A stretch of DNA of 64,000 nucleotides from Advenella mandrilli (GTDB lineage: Bacteria > Pseudomonadota > Gammaproteobacteria > Burkholderiales > Burkholderiaceae_B). The translations under genes were made by a program, and so were the position numbers. The notes beneath the pieces are model-generated. The model saw only the letters and a program-made list of their open reading frames with translations. It was not told the origin of the DNA and made no database searches. Location: positions 1 through 64,000 of the forward strand of contig NZ_JAENGP010000009.1 in assembly GCF_016595155.1 (NCBI RefSeq), in the 5' to 3' direction. Of this stretch, positions 26,617-35,634 are shown piece after piece; position 1 is the first letter of the stretch, and every line of letters starts with the position of its first letter.

Positions 26617-27945
26617 ATGGATATCCTTATCATATTAGGACTCATTCTAATCAATGGTCTTTTCGCAATGTCTGAAATTGCCATTGTTTCTTCCAAACGC
26701 ATTCGCCTGCAAAACAAGGCCAATGCCGGCAGCAAAAGCGCAATAGCCGCCCTAAAACTGTCTGACAGCCCCAGCCGTTTTCTATCTACAGTACAAATTG
26801 GCATCACTCTTATCGGGATTTTCAACGGTGCCTTCGGTGAGGCCTCTATCGTCACCAGACTGGCCCCTGTGTTTCTTGAAATGCCCATGTTCAGCAACTA
26901 TGCTTACGAGCTGGCCCTGGCCGTTGTGGTTATTGGCATTACCTATGCCTCATTAATTCTGGGTGAACTGGTCCCCAAGCGCATTGCCATGCAATACCCT
27001 GAAGCAGTTGCCATGTTTATTTCGGTACCCATGACCTGGTTGTCGCGCATCGTGTCACCCTTTGTGGCCGTTTTGTCATTTTCCACCGACTTCATCATGA
27101 AAATCCTGCGTCTGGACCAAAGCAAAAACAGTTCATTAACCGAAGAAGACATTAGCGGCATGCTAAAAGAAGGCGCTACCGCTGGCCTGTTTGAAAAAAC
27201 CGAACATGACATTGTGGCCCGCGCCCTGCAGCTGGACGACAAACACATTAACACCATCATGACACCGCGCTCGGACATTCACTACATTGACCTGAATGCA
27301 CCGCTGGAAGAAACCCTGCTGCGCATTGCCGACAGCCCCTATTCGCGCTTTCCCGTCAGCAATGGGGGACTAGACAATATTATTGGTATTGTGGATGCCG
27401 GCAGCCTGTTTGAACAGCAAATCAAGCTGCATAAAATTAACATCCGGGCCATTACCAAAGCCGCCCTGTATGTACCCGAAACCATTAGCGCCATGGACTT
27501 GCTGGAAGCCCTGCAAAAAAACCGTTCTGAAATTGCGGTGGTTATTAACGAGTACGGCGAAGTGGAAGGCGTGGTTACCCTGCGCGACATCCTGAAAGTA
27601 CTGGTTGGCCACGACATTCCCATTAATGAAAACCAGGTTTCGGATGCGGTGCAGCGCAAAGATGGCTCATGGCTGCTGGACGGTGGCGTTTCACTGGACC
27701 GTTTCCGTGAAATTTTTGCTTCGGATGTGAAGTTTCCCGAAGAAGACAGCGAAGACTACCACACCATTGCCGGCTTCATCATGCACCAGTTAGGGCATAT
27801 CCCTACTGAAGCCGAAAGCGTGGAATGGGAAAACTACAAACTTGAGGTGATGGACATGGACAAGCACCGGATTGACCGGGTACTGGTTTCTGAAATTGTG
27901 ATAGAAAACAATGAAAGCGATAATGCCGCTTTGGATGGGGAGTAA
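26617..27945 (+). CDS. CNNM/CorC-type hemolysin-family membrane protein with CBS domains
   Basis: This 442-residue protein has an N-terminal CNNM transmembrane domain (about 1-150, three to four helices including LGELVPKRIAMQYPEAVA), a CBS pair (about 210-335, with MTPRSDIHYID and VINEYGEVEGVVTLRDIL) and a C-terminal CorC_HlyC transporter-associated domain (about 350-430). The family is linked to magnesium or other divalent-ion transport; the old name hemolysin is not supported. It stands alone, followed by dispersed repeats. GGAG lies about 30 bases before the ATG, so the start is not certain. Confidence 0.93.
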   Translation: MDILIILGLILINGLFAMSEIAIVSSKRIRLQNKANAGSKSAIAALKLSDSPSRFLSTVQIGITLIGIFNGAFGEASIVTRLAPVFLEMPMFSNYAYELALAVVVIGITYASLILGELVPKRIAMQYPEAVAMFISVPMTWLSRIVSPFVAVLSFSTDFIMKILRLDQSKNSSLTEEDISGMLKEGATAGLFEKTEHDIVARALQLDDKHINTIMTPRSDIHYIDLNAPLEETLLRIADSPYSRFPVSNGGLDNIIGIVDAGSLFEQQIKLHKINIRAITKAALYVPETISAMDLLEALQKNRSEIAVVINEYGEVEGVVTLRDILKVLVGHDIPINENQVSDAVQRKDGSWLLDGGVSLDRFREIFASDVKFPEEDSEDYHTIAGFIMHQLGHIPTEAESVEWENYKLEVMDMDKHRIDRVLVSEIVIENNESDNAALDGE

Positions 27946-27980
27946 CTCCCCCGGAGGGGTGCGCCAACCTGGTACAGATA

Positions 27981-28022
27981 ACCACCCCGGCGCTATGCGC
28001 CACCCCTCCACAGAGGGGAATT
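27981..28022 (+). repeat. REP-like palindromic repeat, family A, copy 1
   Basis: The module begins ACCACCCCGGCGCTATGCGC and ends CCTCCACAGAGGGGAATT. It contains two short palindromes (GGCGC-TAT-GCGCC and CCCCTC-CACA-GAGGGG). Nearly the same 42 bases occur at 63609-63650. Confidence 0.8.
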
Positions 28023-28060
28023 TTCCTTCTTATTGGAAACGCCTGCGTATGCATACCCCT

Positions 28061-28132
28061 CTGCAGCCTGCATATGAATTCCTTCTGCAGCCTGCATATG
28101 AATTCCTTCTGCAGCCTGCATATGAATTCCCC
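28061..28132 (+). repeat. three-copy 24-base tandem repeat
   Basis: The unit, which starts CTGCAGCCTGCATATGAATT, is repeated exactly head to tail at 28061-28084, 28085-28108 and 28109-28132, the last copy differing only at its end. It includes PstI-, NdeI- and EcoRI-type palindromes (CTGCAG, CATATG, GAATTC). The end of copy 3 merges into the inverted family A module, so the unit may have grown by slippage from that module's arm. Confidence 0.9.
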
Positions 28133-28170
28133 TCTGCGGAGGGGTGGCAGGCGAAGCCTGACGGGGTGGT
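28125..28170 (-). repeat. REP-like palindromic repeat, family A, inverted copy
   Basis: Read on the minus strand this begins ACCACCCCGTCAGGCTTCGC and ends CCCTCCGCAGAGGGGAATT. It matches copy 1 at both ends, with a different central palindrome (CAGGC-TTC-GCCTG). With copy 1 it forms an inverted pair around the tandem repeat, as in bacterial interspersed mosaic elements. Confidence 0.75.
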
Positions 28171-28174
28171 GTCA

Positions 28175-28233
28175 ACTCGTTCCCACGCTCAGCGACAACT
28201 CAAAACTCGTTCACACGCTCTGCGTGGGAACGC
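28175..28233 (+). repeat. REP-like palindromic repeat, family B, partial plus complete copy
   Basis: A partial copy ACTCGTTCCCACGCTCAGCG (28175-28194) is followed by a complete one at 28205-28233, which pairs GTTCACACGC with GCGTGGGAAC around CTCT. Related copies occur at 59864, 61680 and 63690. Confidence 0.75.
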
Positions 28234-28240
28234 ATAAACA

Positions 28241-29371
28241 ATGAAAATCCTGTTTACCAATTTCCATAAACGCAACGGCGGCGGACATGCCACCTATATC
28301 ATTAACCTGCTGGGCCAGCTGGCGCCAGAACATGAGTGCTTCGTGGCCACTCCCGGCACCAGCCGCTTGTACCGCTTTGCCCAGGCGGTTCCCAATGTAC
28401 GGGTCATAGACCAGAGTTTCAACTCGCGCATTGGCAAACTCTTGCCCGAAATAAAGCGGCTAAGAAAGCGGATCAAACAAGAAAACTTTGACATTATTCA
28501 CGTTAATGCCTCGGCCGACCACCGCCACGTCATGCTGGCCTGCCTGGGGCTGAAACACCGCCCTACCATCATCTTTACCAAACACAATGACCACCCCGTT
28601 AACAGTTTTGGGCACAAACTAAGGGCCAGACTGGCCACAGACCGCATCATTGCGGTTAGCCGCTTTGTAGCGGACATGTTCAAAAACTCGCCCTATGCGT
28701 CTATCCCGCTGGACATGATCCACCATGGCATAGACACCCAGTATTTTGCGCCTGCCAGTGCCCAGCACAAACAGCAATGCCGCCAGGCCTTGCTGGGTGA
28801 AGAAGCCGCTACTAACGGGCTGATTTTGCTGGGCAGCACCGGTGGCACCGATTATGAAAAAGGCTGGCTGGAAATGGTGCAGGCCGTATCGCAACTGCCC
28901 GCACACCTTAAAAACCGCTGCCGCATTATCATGGCTGGTGATCCGCCCAACGAAGAAAAAATGAACCGGGTCAAAGCCCTGGGCATGGAACAGCAACTGG
29001 TTTTCCCGGGCCTGGTTGACGATGTGCGAGATATTCTCGCGGCCTGTGACCTGGGCTTTGTCTTATCACACAAAGAGGCGCTGTCTTTTGCCTGCCGCGA
29101 AAGCATGGCCCTGGGCCTGCCCACTATTGCCAGCAACGCCGGGGGCCTGCCAGAAAACATCCAGCATGGCAAAGACGGTTGGATTGTACCGGCCAAAGAC
29201 CCGCAAGCCCTGCAAACACTGCTGCAGGAAATTCTGGACAAGCCTGCCCTGCTTCATGAAGTTTCATCGGCCAGCCGCCAAACGGCTGAACAGCACTTTA
29301 ACCTGGACACCTTTGCCCGCAAAACCCTGAACACTTACCGGCAGGCTTTGGTCCTGCCCATACAGCCATGA
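28241..29371 (+). CDS. family 4 glycosyltransferase
   Basis: This 376-residue GT-B enzyme has an N-terminal Rossmann half starting MKILFTNFHKRNGGGHATYI and a C-terminal GT4 domain (about 170-360) with the donor-site motif HKEALSFACRESMALGLPTIASNAGG, where the first E of E-x7-E is in SHKEAL. It probably adds a sugar to the LPS core or another cell-surface glycan in the cytoplasm. The next gene, a polysaccharide deacetylase, overlaps it by 4 bases (ATGA), so the two are coupled. No strong ribosome binding site precedes the ATG, which follows directly on the repeat region. Confidence 0.9.
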   Translation: MKILFTNFHKRNGGGHATYIINLLGQLAPEHECFVATPGTSRLYRFAQAVPNVRVIDQSFNSRIGKLLPEIKRLRKRIKQENFDIIHVNASADHRHVMLACLGLKHRPTIIFTKHNDHPVNSFGHKLRARLATDRIIAVSRFVADMFKNSPYASIPLDMIHHGIDTQYFAPASAQHKQQCRQALLGEEAATNGLILLGSTGGTDYEKGWLEMVQAVSQLPAHLKNRCRIIMAGDPPNEEKMNRVKALGMEQQLVFPGLVDDVRDILAACDLGFVLSHKEALSFACRESMALGLPTIASNAGGLPENIQHGKDGWIVPAKDPQALQTLLQEILDKPALLHEVSSASRQTAEQHFNLDTFARKTLNTYRQALVLPIQP

Positions 29372-30105
29372 TACCCATTCTGATGTACCACCAGATTGCC
29401 GACATGCCACCCAAAGGTACCCCCTATCGTGGCCTGTGCGTGCCGGCAAAAAAATTTGCGCAACAAATGCAATGGCTTAAACGGCTGGGTTACCGTGGCC
29501 TAAGCATGCAAGACCTGCTGCCCTACCTGGAAGGCAAAAAAAGCGGCAAAGTGTTTGGCATTACCTTTGATGACGGCTACACCAACGTGTACGACAACGC
29601 CCTGCCCGTTCTGAAAGCGCTGGGTTTTACCGCCACCACCTACTTTGTGGCCGGACACCCGGGCGGGCACAACCACTGGGATATAGAAAAAGGCATTCCC
29701 CGTTCCGGGCTGATGAACGAACAACAAATAAAAAACTGGGCCAAGGCCGGGCAGGAAATTGGCTCACATACCCTGGACCATGTTCATTTAACCCAGCTGC
29801 CGGAAGATGAGGCACGACGGCAAATTGAAGCCTCAAAACACGGATTAGAGGCCGTTTTTGGCGTACCGGTTACCGCCTTTTGCTACCCGTATGGAGATGA
29901 GTCTGCCGCGATAAGAGAAATGACCCGCCAGGCGGGCTACACCAATGCCACTTTAACGGTAAAAGGACTGGCACTGAAAGAAGACGATTTGTTTGGTTTG
30001 CCACGGGTAACCGTATCAGGCAATATTGGCCTGATCGCTTTTTTGATAAAATGCCTGACACAAAAAGAGCATAAGCGGCGGGTGAAGAAAGAAAGACAAC
30101 ATTGA
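29368..30105 (+). CDS. polysaccharide deacetylase (NodB-type, carbohydrate esterase 4)
   Basis: This 245-residue protein has the NodB homology domain: catalytic and metal Asp in ITFDDGYTN (about 63-71), the metal-binding IGSHTLDHVHL (about 130-140), and FCYPYGDES (about 171-179). It has no obvious signal peptide, so it probably acts in the cytoplasm, like enzymes that deacetylate lipid-linked or core sugars. It is translationally coupled to the preceding GT4 gene, which suggests that both act on the same glycan, probably LPS core. Confidence 0.9.
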   Translation: MIPILMYHQIADMPPKGTPYRGLCVPAKKFAQQMQWLKRLGYRGLSMQDLLPYLEGKKSGKVFGITFDDGYTNVYDNALPVLKALGFTATTYFVAGHPGGHNHWDIEKGIPRSGLMNEQQIKNWAKAGQEIGSHTLDHVHLTQLPEDEARRQIEASKHGLEAVFGVPVTAFCYPYGDESAAIREMTRQAGYTNATLTVKGLALKEDDLFGLPRVTVSGNIGLIAFLIKCLTQKEHKRRVKKERQH

Positions 30106-30285
30106 GCCTGACTGAATAATGGACACCTAGTTAAGCACACTAGACGTGCATAAGTATTTTAATACCCGCATATCTTGCCACATATCCTGAATACAGGGTA
30201 CTGCTGACTTTCAGCCAAACTCAGGTTACAATAATGTAACACCATCTTTCCAGCCAAAACGGCTTTCCGTCATCAATAAACGCTT

Positions 30286-31047
30286 ATGTCTACTCCATTT
30301 ATCCCCTGCTACGTTGTCAATCTGGCCACAGACCAAACCAGGCGCCAAATTATGGAAGCTTCATTGCAAGAAAAAGGGATTACACCCATTTTTTTTGACG
30401 CAGTAGATGGCCGTATCATGCCGGAAGACCAATTAAAACAACAGGTGAACTGGCCTCGTCTAAAACATGAGTATGGCACCCTAACCAAGGGCGAAATAGG
30501 ATGCGCCTTAAGCCACTTGGGTATTTACCGCGATATTGTCCAGAAGGGCTACCGCTATGCCTTGATCCTGGAAGATGATGTCTGTTTAGCCGACGACCTA
30601 CAAAGTTTACTGGACCCTGATTCACCAGAATACCTAGGGCAAATCCTGTCTACTAATAAGCCCGAAATGATTCAGTTAACCAAGGTGCATCGAGGCTTTC
30701 GTTTTAACAAAAAATCGTTTGGCAAACGGAACCGGGTTGCCGTGCGTCCCTATAGCGATGTGTGGCGAACCAGCGGATACGCCATCAATCTGGCAGCTGC
30801 CCGTAACTTAGCCAAAAACCTGCATCCTTTATGGACGGTAGGCGATCACTGGTCACGCTTCCAGGAAAAAGGGCTTGTTACCTTATGGGCTTTAACGCCA
30901 GTCGCCGTGTGGGAATCTGAACAAGCCCAGGCGTCCAATCTGGGCACAGATGGTAAACCGCGTCACAAAAACAAAAAAACTTTGGAACAACGATTACGTC
31001 GCATTGGGCACGATATTGTGCGCCCCCTGATTACCTATAAGCTTTAA
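30286..31047 (+). CDS. family 25 glycosyltransferase (LPS biosynthesis type)
   Basis: This 253-residue protein matches GT25/LPS glycosyltransferases such as LgtB/LgtE. It starts with PCYVVNLATDQTRRQIME, followed by FFDAVDGR, GEIGCALSHLGIYRDIV (about 67-83) and the LILEDDVCLADDL motif (about 92-104), whose acidic residues bind metal. A GT25 enzyme typically adds a galactose to LPS core. It is monocistronic and convergent with rfbC. Confidence 0.92.
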   Translation: MSTPFIPCYVVNLATDQTRRQIMEASLQEKGITPIFFDAVDGRIMPEDQLKQQVNWPRLKHEYGTLTKGEIGCALSHLGIYRDIVQKGYRYALILEDDVCLADDLQSLLDPDSPEYLGQILSTNKPEMIQLTKVHRGFRFNKKSFGKRNRVAVRPYSDVWRTSGYAINLAAARNLAKNLHPLWTVGDHWSRFQEKGLVTLWALTPVAVWESEQAQASNLGTDGKPRHKNKKTLEQRLRRIGHDIVRPLITYKL

Positions 31048-31142
31048 CACTAAGCGCTACAACATATTTATTTTCGGTGCCAGCAGCTTAGGCTGGCTTG
31101 GTACTGCCTAACAGAAGTCACTCATCTTACATCTATTTTCAA

Positions 31143-31688
31143 TCATTCAAATACTTCCGCTTCCCTGAAACCCACACCCTTTTCATCTTTCACCGACAAA
31201 ACAGGTGCCCCCTTCAACGGCCATGAAATAGCCAGATCCAGATCATTCCAGGTAATGCAGCGTTCATGTTCAGGGGCATAATAAGTACTGGTTTTATACT
31301 CCACCTCGGCCTCCTCGGACAGCACCAAAAACCCGTGCGCAAAGCCTTCGGGTACCCAAACCTGGCGTTTATTTTCAGCGCTTAACTCTTCGGCCACCCA
31401 TTGCCCAAACGTGGGCGAAGCGCGACGTAAATCCACCACCACATCAAAAATACGGCCAAGCACCACCCGCACCAGCTTGGCCTGCGGTTGTTGAATTTGA
31501 TAATGCAGGCCGCGCAACACATTGGCCTGGGAACGGGAATGGTTGTCTTGCACAAAACTTACCCGCCTACCCACCGCCTGCTCAAACTTCCTGGCATTAA
31601 AGCTTTCCATAAAAAAACCGCGTTCATCGGCAAATACATCGGGTTCAATCAGCAAGACATCGGGAAGGCGGGTTTTAATAACGTTCAT
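31143..31688 (-). CDS. rfbC: dTDP-4-dehydrorhamnose 3,5-epimerase
   Basis: This 181-residue cupin enzyme epimerises dTDP-4-keto-6-deoxyglucose at C3 and C5 in dTDP-L-rhamnose synthesis. It shows the active-site LRGLHYQ (H62 region), the VVVDLRRASPTFGQW stretch and the VWVPEGFAHGFLVLSE motif. It lies apart from rfbA and rfbB, which are 2 kb away in another transcription unit. Directly upstream on the same strand is a broken rfbB whose last codons overlap the rfbC start, so this was once an rfbB-rfbC pair. No rfbD is in the window. Confidence 0.96.
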   Translation of the reverse strand: MNVIKTRLPDVLLIEPDVFADERGFFMESFNARKFEQAVGRRVSFVQDNHSRSQANVLRGLHYQIQQPQAKLVRVVLGRIFDVVVDLRRASPTFGQWVAEELSAENKRQVWVPEGFAHGFLVLSEEAEVEYKTSTYYAPEHERCITWNDLDLAISWPLKGAPVLSVKDEKGVGFREAEVFE

Positions 31689-31851
31689 GGTTCAACTGTC
31701 TTGAAGCAGACGCAATTAATGATCGCTCTTGGCTGATGCCGGCACAAATGAGCTTATCGATGTTCACGACGGGATCGCCAGATTGACCAAGCTCATCCAG
31801 GATGAAACTACGGCTAAAGAACCCGGAGCCGCCAGTTACGAAAATTGTCAT
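31675..31851 (-). pseudogene. N-terminal remnant of an rfbB-like dTDP-glucose 4,6-dehydratase
   Basis: A 58-codon frame starting ATG at 31851 encodes MTIFVTGGSGFF, then FILDELGQSG and VVNIDKLICAG. This is the start of a dTDP-glucose 4,6-dehydratase (compare the intact rfbB at 34225-35319: [12 protein letters not shown] and [11 protein letters not shown]). After about 37 codons the similarity stops and the frame ends in a TAA overlapping the rfbC start. The glycine motif is also decayed (GGSGFFSR for GGAGFIGS). About 300 residues are missing, so it cannot be an enzyme. It looks like what remained after a deletion joined the first rfbB codons to rfbC. Confidence 0.8.
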
Positions 31852-32069
31852 AAAAAACTTTAAAATTGCCCAAAATCATACAAAAAACTTACAAATTATT
31901 ATGTTTATGCAAGATTGTCATCTTTTCAGATGCCATTTACGGTTATATTACTAGTATTTTTATAATCAGCATAAGTCATATTATTTCAATAATTGAATAT
32001 TTATATGCATGGCATTGTAATCTTACACTATGCACTAAAAATTAAAAATTTCGGTACAATCTTAACAAT

Positions 32070-33350
32070 ATGCGCTTAACATCCCAGTCACGTTTTCATA
32101 AGCTGTATGAAAAAATCCTGCTTTCCCGCTTTGTCTCAATGCTACTGGGCTTTATATTATGCGTATTATTGCCTTTTTACATCCATTACGGCTTCAAGAA
32201 CTACTATATTGATCAAGGCCAGTTTAATGCCTTAATCATTAGTTCAATTGCCTTCATCCTTACCCACATCTGGTGCAACTATCTAACCAACTCTTATCCG
32301 GGTGGAAAGTCTGCAGCCTTGCTGGCGCCACAAATTCTTACCGTTTATGGTTTTTGCATTCTGGCAACTTTCCTGTTTTATTTTCCCGTTTCACGGCTGA
32401 TTCTTGTAACCAGCGGTTTAACCACCCTGTTCTGGTTGCACATAGAATACATACTTACTTTTAGAATGCGCAAACCTAAACTGGCCGTCGCTAATCAAGC
32501 TAAAACGCAAGAATTGATCGCGCTAAATAAAAAAGGTCATGACATTCGTGTACTGGAAACACCCAACCTGAATAATGTCCGCTATGATGCCGTGGTTGCA
32601 GACTTTAAAAGCATCACGCCAGAGTGGGAACGCTTTCTGACTAAATGTGCCCTCAACCGTATTCCGGTTCTTAACTCGGAGCAAGTTTTTGAGTCTCTGA
32701 CTGGTCGAGTCAGGATTAGGCATATGACAGAAAACAACATTGGGTCATTACTGCCCTCCCCTTTGTTTGAGTTTATTAAGACTAGTTTTGACTGGGTTGT
32801 CGTACTCCTGACACTTCCCCTCACCCTGCCACTGGTCCTGATTACTGCCTTGCTGGTAAAACTAGAATCTCCCGGACCTGCCATTTTCTGTCAAAACCGG
32901 GTTGGTAGAGGCAACAAGCCATTCCGGATGTATAAAATCAGAAGCATGCGCCATGATACTCAGACAGAATCCACCGAAGTGTTTGCCGAGGAGGATGATC
33001 CCAGAACGACCAGAGTTGGCAAAATCATAAGAAAATTGCGCATCGATGAACTGCCACAGTTTTTGAATATTCTGAAAGGCGAGATGAGTCTGATTGGCCC
33101 CCGACCTGAACAACCCAGTTTTGTAGAAGAATATGACAAAAAAATACCCTTTTACAGTTACCGTCATGTTGTAAAACCCGGCATTACTGGCTGGGCACAG
33201 GTACGATATGGATATACCTCAGATACTGAAGAGGCCCAGATCAAGATTGAACATGATTTCTTTTATATTAAACATTGTTCAATCTCACTGGATTTTTACA
33301 TTACGTTATTAACTATAAAGACTATGCTGACTGGGTTTGGTGCCAGATAA
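32070..33350 (+). CDS. polyprenyl-phosphate sugar-1-phosphate transferase (WbaP/WcaJ type)
   Basis: This 426-residue membrane enzyme probably starts glycan synthesis by transferring a sugar-1-phosphate to undecaprenyl phosphate. It has four N-terminal membrane segments (about 18-130), a CoA-binding-like soluble part, and the C-terminal transferase domain (about 230-426). That domain has a re-entrant helix, SPGPAIFCQNRVGRG, FRMYKIRSMR, RKLRIDELPQF and MSLIGPRPE. The gene is preceded by AT-rich DNA and has no clear ribosome binding site. Its stop is directly adjacent to that of the convergent rfbA. The sugar is unknown. Confidence 0.92.
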   Translation: MRLTSQSRFHKLYEKILLSRFVSMLLGFILCVLLPFYIHYGFKNYYIDQGQFNALIISSIAFILTHIWCNYLTNSYPGGKSAALLAPQILTVYGFCILATFLFYFPVSRLILVTSGLTTLFWLHIEYILTFRMRKPKLAVANQAKTQELIALNKKGHDIRVLETPNLNNVRYDAVVADFKSITPEWERFLTKCALNRIPVLNSEQVFESLTGRVRIRHMTENNIGSLLPSPLFEFIKTSFDWVVVLLTLPLTLPLVLITALLVKLESPGPAIFCQNRVGRGNKPFRMYKIRSMRHDTQTESTEVFAEEDDPRTTRVGKIIRKLRIDELPQFLNILKGEMSLIGPRPEQPSFVEEYDKKIPFYSYRHVVKPGITGWAQVRYGYTSDTEEAQIKIEHDFFYIKHCSISLDFYITLLTIKTMLTGFGAR

Positions 33351-34220
33351 CTAAGCTTGATTCAGCAAACCCAATAAATATTGCCCATAACCTGTTTTTG
33401 CTAACGGTTTTATTTTTTCCATTAACTCTTCCTTAGACAACCATCCATTCCGGTAACCAATTTCTTCCAGACAAGCTATTTTTAAACCTTGCCTGTTCTC
33501 GATGGTTTGTACAAAATGCCCTGCCTCCATCAGGCTACCATGCGTTCCGGTATCAAGCCATGCAAAACCGCGTCCAAGCAATTCAACGTTTAACGTTCCC
33601 TGCTCCAAATATGTTTGGTTTATAGTGGTAATTTCCAATTCACCACGAGCTGATGGTTTAACATTTTTAGCGATATCAACAACATGATTATCATAAAAAT
33701 ACAAACCCGTCACTGCCCAATTTGATTTAGGTTGAAGCGGCTTTTCTTCAATAGTTAAAGCTTTAAAATTCTCATCAAATTCGACAACACCAAAGCGCTC
33801 CGGATCCTGAACATGATAGCCAAATACCGTAGCGCCTTCTTTACGCTCTACCGCTTGTTCAAGTTTATTACCAAAACCCTCACCAAAGAAAATATTGTCA
33901 CCCAGCACCAGACAAACACTATCTTTCCCGATAAATTCTTCACCAATAATAAATGCCTGCGCTAAACCATCGGGACTGGGTTGTATGGCATAACTTAGAT
34001 TAATACCATAATCAGAACCATTACCTAACAGACGCTTATACCCAAACATATCCTCTGGCGTACTTATGATTAAAATATCCCTGATGCCAGCCAGCATGAG
34101 CACTGACAAAGGGTAATACACCATAGGCTTATCATAAACAGGTAACAACTGCTTTGATACTCCTTTTGTTATAGGATATAACCTTGTTCCTGAACCACCT
34201 GCTAAAACAATTCCTTTCAC
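33351..34220 (-). CDS. rfbA: glucose-1-phosphate thymidylyltransferase
   Basis: This 289-residue RmlA enzyme makes dTDP-glucose from dTTP and glucose-1-phosphate. It shows the nucleotide-binding [20 protein letters not shown] (about 6-25), the DNIFFGEGF motif near 110, and GVVEFDENF. It follows rfbB after 4 bases. Together they supply dTDP-4-keto-6-deoxyglucose, which rfbC (rhamnose branch) or the aminotransferase gene at 37319 (Fuc4N branch) could use. Confidence 0.97.
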   Translation of the reverse strand: MKGIVLAGGSGTRLYPITKGVSKQLLPVYDKPMVYYPLSVLMLAGIRDILIISTPEDMFGYKRLLGNGSDYGINLSYAIQPSPDGLAQAFIIGEEFIGKDSVCLVLGDNIFFGEGFGNKLEQAVERKEGATVFGYHVQDPERFGVVEFDENFKALTIEEKPLQPKSNWAVTGLYFYDNHVVDIAKNVKPSARGELEITTINQTYLEQGTLNVELLGRGFAWLDTGTHGSLMEAGHFVQTIENRQGLKIACLEEIGYRNGWLSKEELMEKIKPLAKTGYGQYLLGLLNQA

Positions 34221-34224
34221 CTTA

Positions 34225-35319
34225 TTATTCTCCCAAGCCTAAACGTTGTTGATGATAGGTTCCCGCTTTAACACGTTGCCACCAATCCTCATTATCCAGA
34301 TACCATTGAACCGTTTTACGTAAACCGGTTTCAAACGTTTCTTCAGGTTGCCAACCCAATTCTTTTTGAATTTTACTTGCGTCTATGGCATAACGTGCGT
34401 CATGACCGGGACGATCCTGCACATAAGTAATTAAATCCGTGTACGCTGCAATATGTTGTGTATGTGGATTATTGGCCACTGGCTTCAACTGTTCCAGTAA
34501 AGAACAAACCGCTTTCACTACATCGATGTTTTTCTTTTCATTATGACCACCAATATTATAAGTTTTGCCTACCGCTGCCTGAATCAATACGGTATAAAGA
34601 GCCTGTGCATGATCCTCAACATACAACCAATCCCGTATTTGCTCTCCTTTTCCATAAATGGGCAACGATTTGCCACTCAGGGCATTTAGAATGACCAGTG
34701 GAATCAGTTTTTCAGGAAAATGATAGGGACCATAATTATTTGAGCAATTGGTAATTAAAACAGGTAAACCAAAAGTCCGCCCCCACGCCCTTACCAGATG
34801 ATCACTGGATGCCTTGGAGGCGGAATAAGGGCTACTGGGTGAATAGGGTGTATCTTCGACAAAAAGGTCTGTCGTACCATGCAAGTCGCCATACACCTCA
34901 TCGGTAGAAATATGATGAAAGCGGAAGTTACTCTTAATCCCATCCGTCACACTAGACAAATATGAGCGAGTTGCCTCAAGTAAGGTGTAAGTTCCCATTA
35001 TATTAGTCTGGATAAAAACACCCGGTCCGTCAATTGAACGGTCAACATGACTTTCAGCGGCCAAATGCATAATATGCGTTGGCTGATATTGTTTAAAAAT
35101 GGCATTAATCTTTTCGGCATCACAAATATCAACCTGCTCAAAATGGTAGCGCGGATTGTTTTGTACCGCAGCAACCGAATCCAAATTACCAGCATAAGTC
35201 AGTTTATCAATATTAATGACGGTGTCGTTTGTGTTATTGATAATATGCCGTACAACCGCCGACCCAATGAATCCGGCACCACCAGTAACTAAGATTTTTC
35301 GATTTATCATAATACTCAT
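34225..35319 (-). CDS. rfbB: dTDP-glucose 4,6-dehydratase
   Basis: This 364-residue extended SDR enzyme converts dTDP-glucose to dTDP-4-keto-6-deoxyglucose. It has the NAD site TGGAGFIGS (about 12-20), the [11 protein letters not shown] segment with catalytic D/E, and [12 protein letters not shown] with the active-site Tyr and Lys. It is the first gene of the rfbB-rfbA pair and divergent from the putative modification operon. The ATG at 35310 ([11 protein letters not shown]) is an alternative start. Confidence 0.97.
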   Translation of the reverse strand: MSIMINRKILVTGGAGFIGSAVVRHIINNTNDTVINIDKLTYAGNLDSVAAVQNNPRYHFEQVDICDAEKINAIFKQYQPTHIMHLAAESHVDRSIDGPGVFIQTNIMGTYTLLEATRSYLSSVTDGIKSNFRFHHISTDEVYGDLHGTTDLFVEDTPYSPSSPYSASKASSDHLVRAWGRTFGLPVLITNCSNNYGPYHFPEKLIPLVILNALSGKSLPIYGKGEQIRDWLYVEDHAQALYTVLIQAAVGKTYNIGGHNEKKNIDVVKAVCSLLEQLKPVANNPHTQHIAAYTDLITYVQDRPGHDARYAIDASKIQKELGWQPEETFETGLRKTVQWYLDNEDWWQRVKAGTYHQQRLGLGE

Positions 35320-35634
35320 AACTTACAGAACAGTGATTTGGATCAAGATGCGATGCTATCCCTGAATAAGCAACTTTGCTTTTTTATAAAATTCAAATCA
35401 GTTTTAAGGATAATCATTTAAAAAATTTCAACATGTGTCTTCTTGTATCTTATACCAAATGCAAGTAAGATGGGTATTGAATTATTCTGAATAAAAAAAC
35501 ACAAACCAAAAAACGTTTTGGTCTCTTCAGCTGCAAACTGATGAGCGCCATACTGTTTCATGTAATTGCTATGCTCAACCTGACAAAGAAATCTTTTATT
35601 TCACTAATTTTTTAAAAGGAATGGTCGTCTTCTC
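35320..35634. other. AT-rich intergenic region between divergent rfbB and the modification operon
   Basis: No gene is seen. The stretch is visibly richer in A and T than the genes around it and should hold promoters for rfbBA (left) and the plus-strand operon (right). AAAGGA at about 35616-35620 is 14 bases before the GTG start of the first plus-strand gene, too far for an ideal ribosome binding site. Confidence 0.35.

Larger units (their letters stand above)
27946..28240. other. repeat-rich intergenic region at the left edge of the polysaccharide genes
   Basis: No credible gene lies here. The region is made of two REP-like palindromic modules (27981-28022 and, inverted, 28125-28170), a three-copy 24-base tandem repeat between them, and two copies of a second palindromic module (28175-28233), each listed separately. 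An open frame across it encodes only an eight-residue repeat. Confidence 0.7.

Noticed and set aside
28061-28132. CRISPR-like array
   Set aside because: The three units are contiguous with no spacers and no cas genes are present.
27911-28237. Open frames reading the 24-base repeat as an eight-residue peptide repeat (LQPAYEFL or MQAAEGIH)
   Set aside because: They run through palindromic REP-like repeats and the CNNM gene end, and exist only because the unit length is a multiple of three.
31079-31097. GCCAGC-GCTGGC hairpin between GT25 and rfbC as a terminator
   Set aside because: The stem is only six base pairs and no T-run follows on either strand.
32055-32060. TACAAT before the WbaP-like gene as a -10 box
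   Set aside because: No acceptable -35 lies 16-18 bases upstream and the position is only 10 bases before the start codon.
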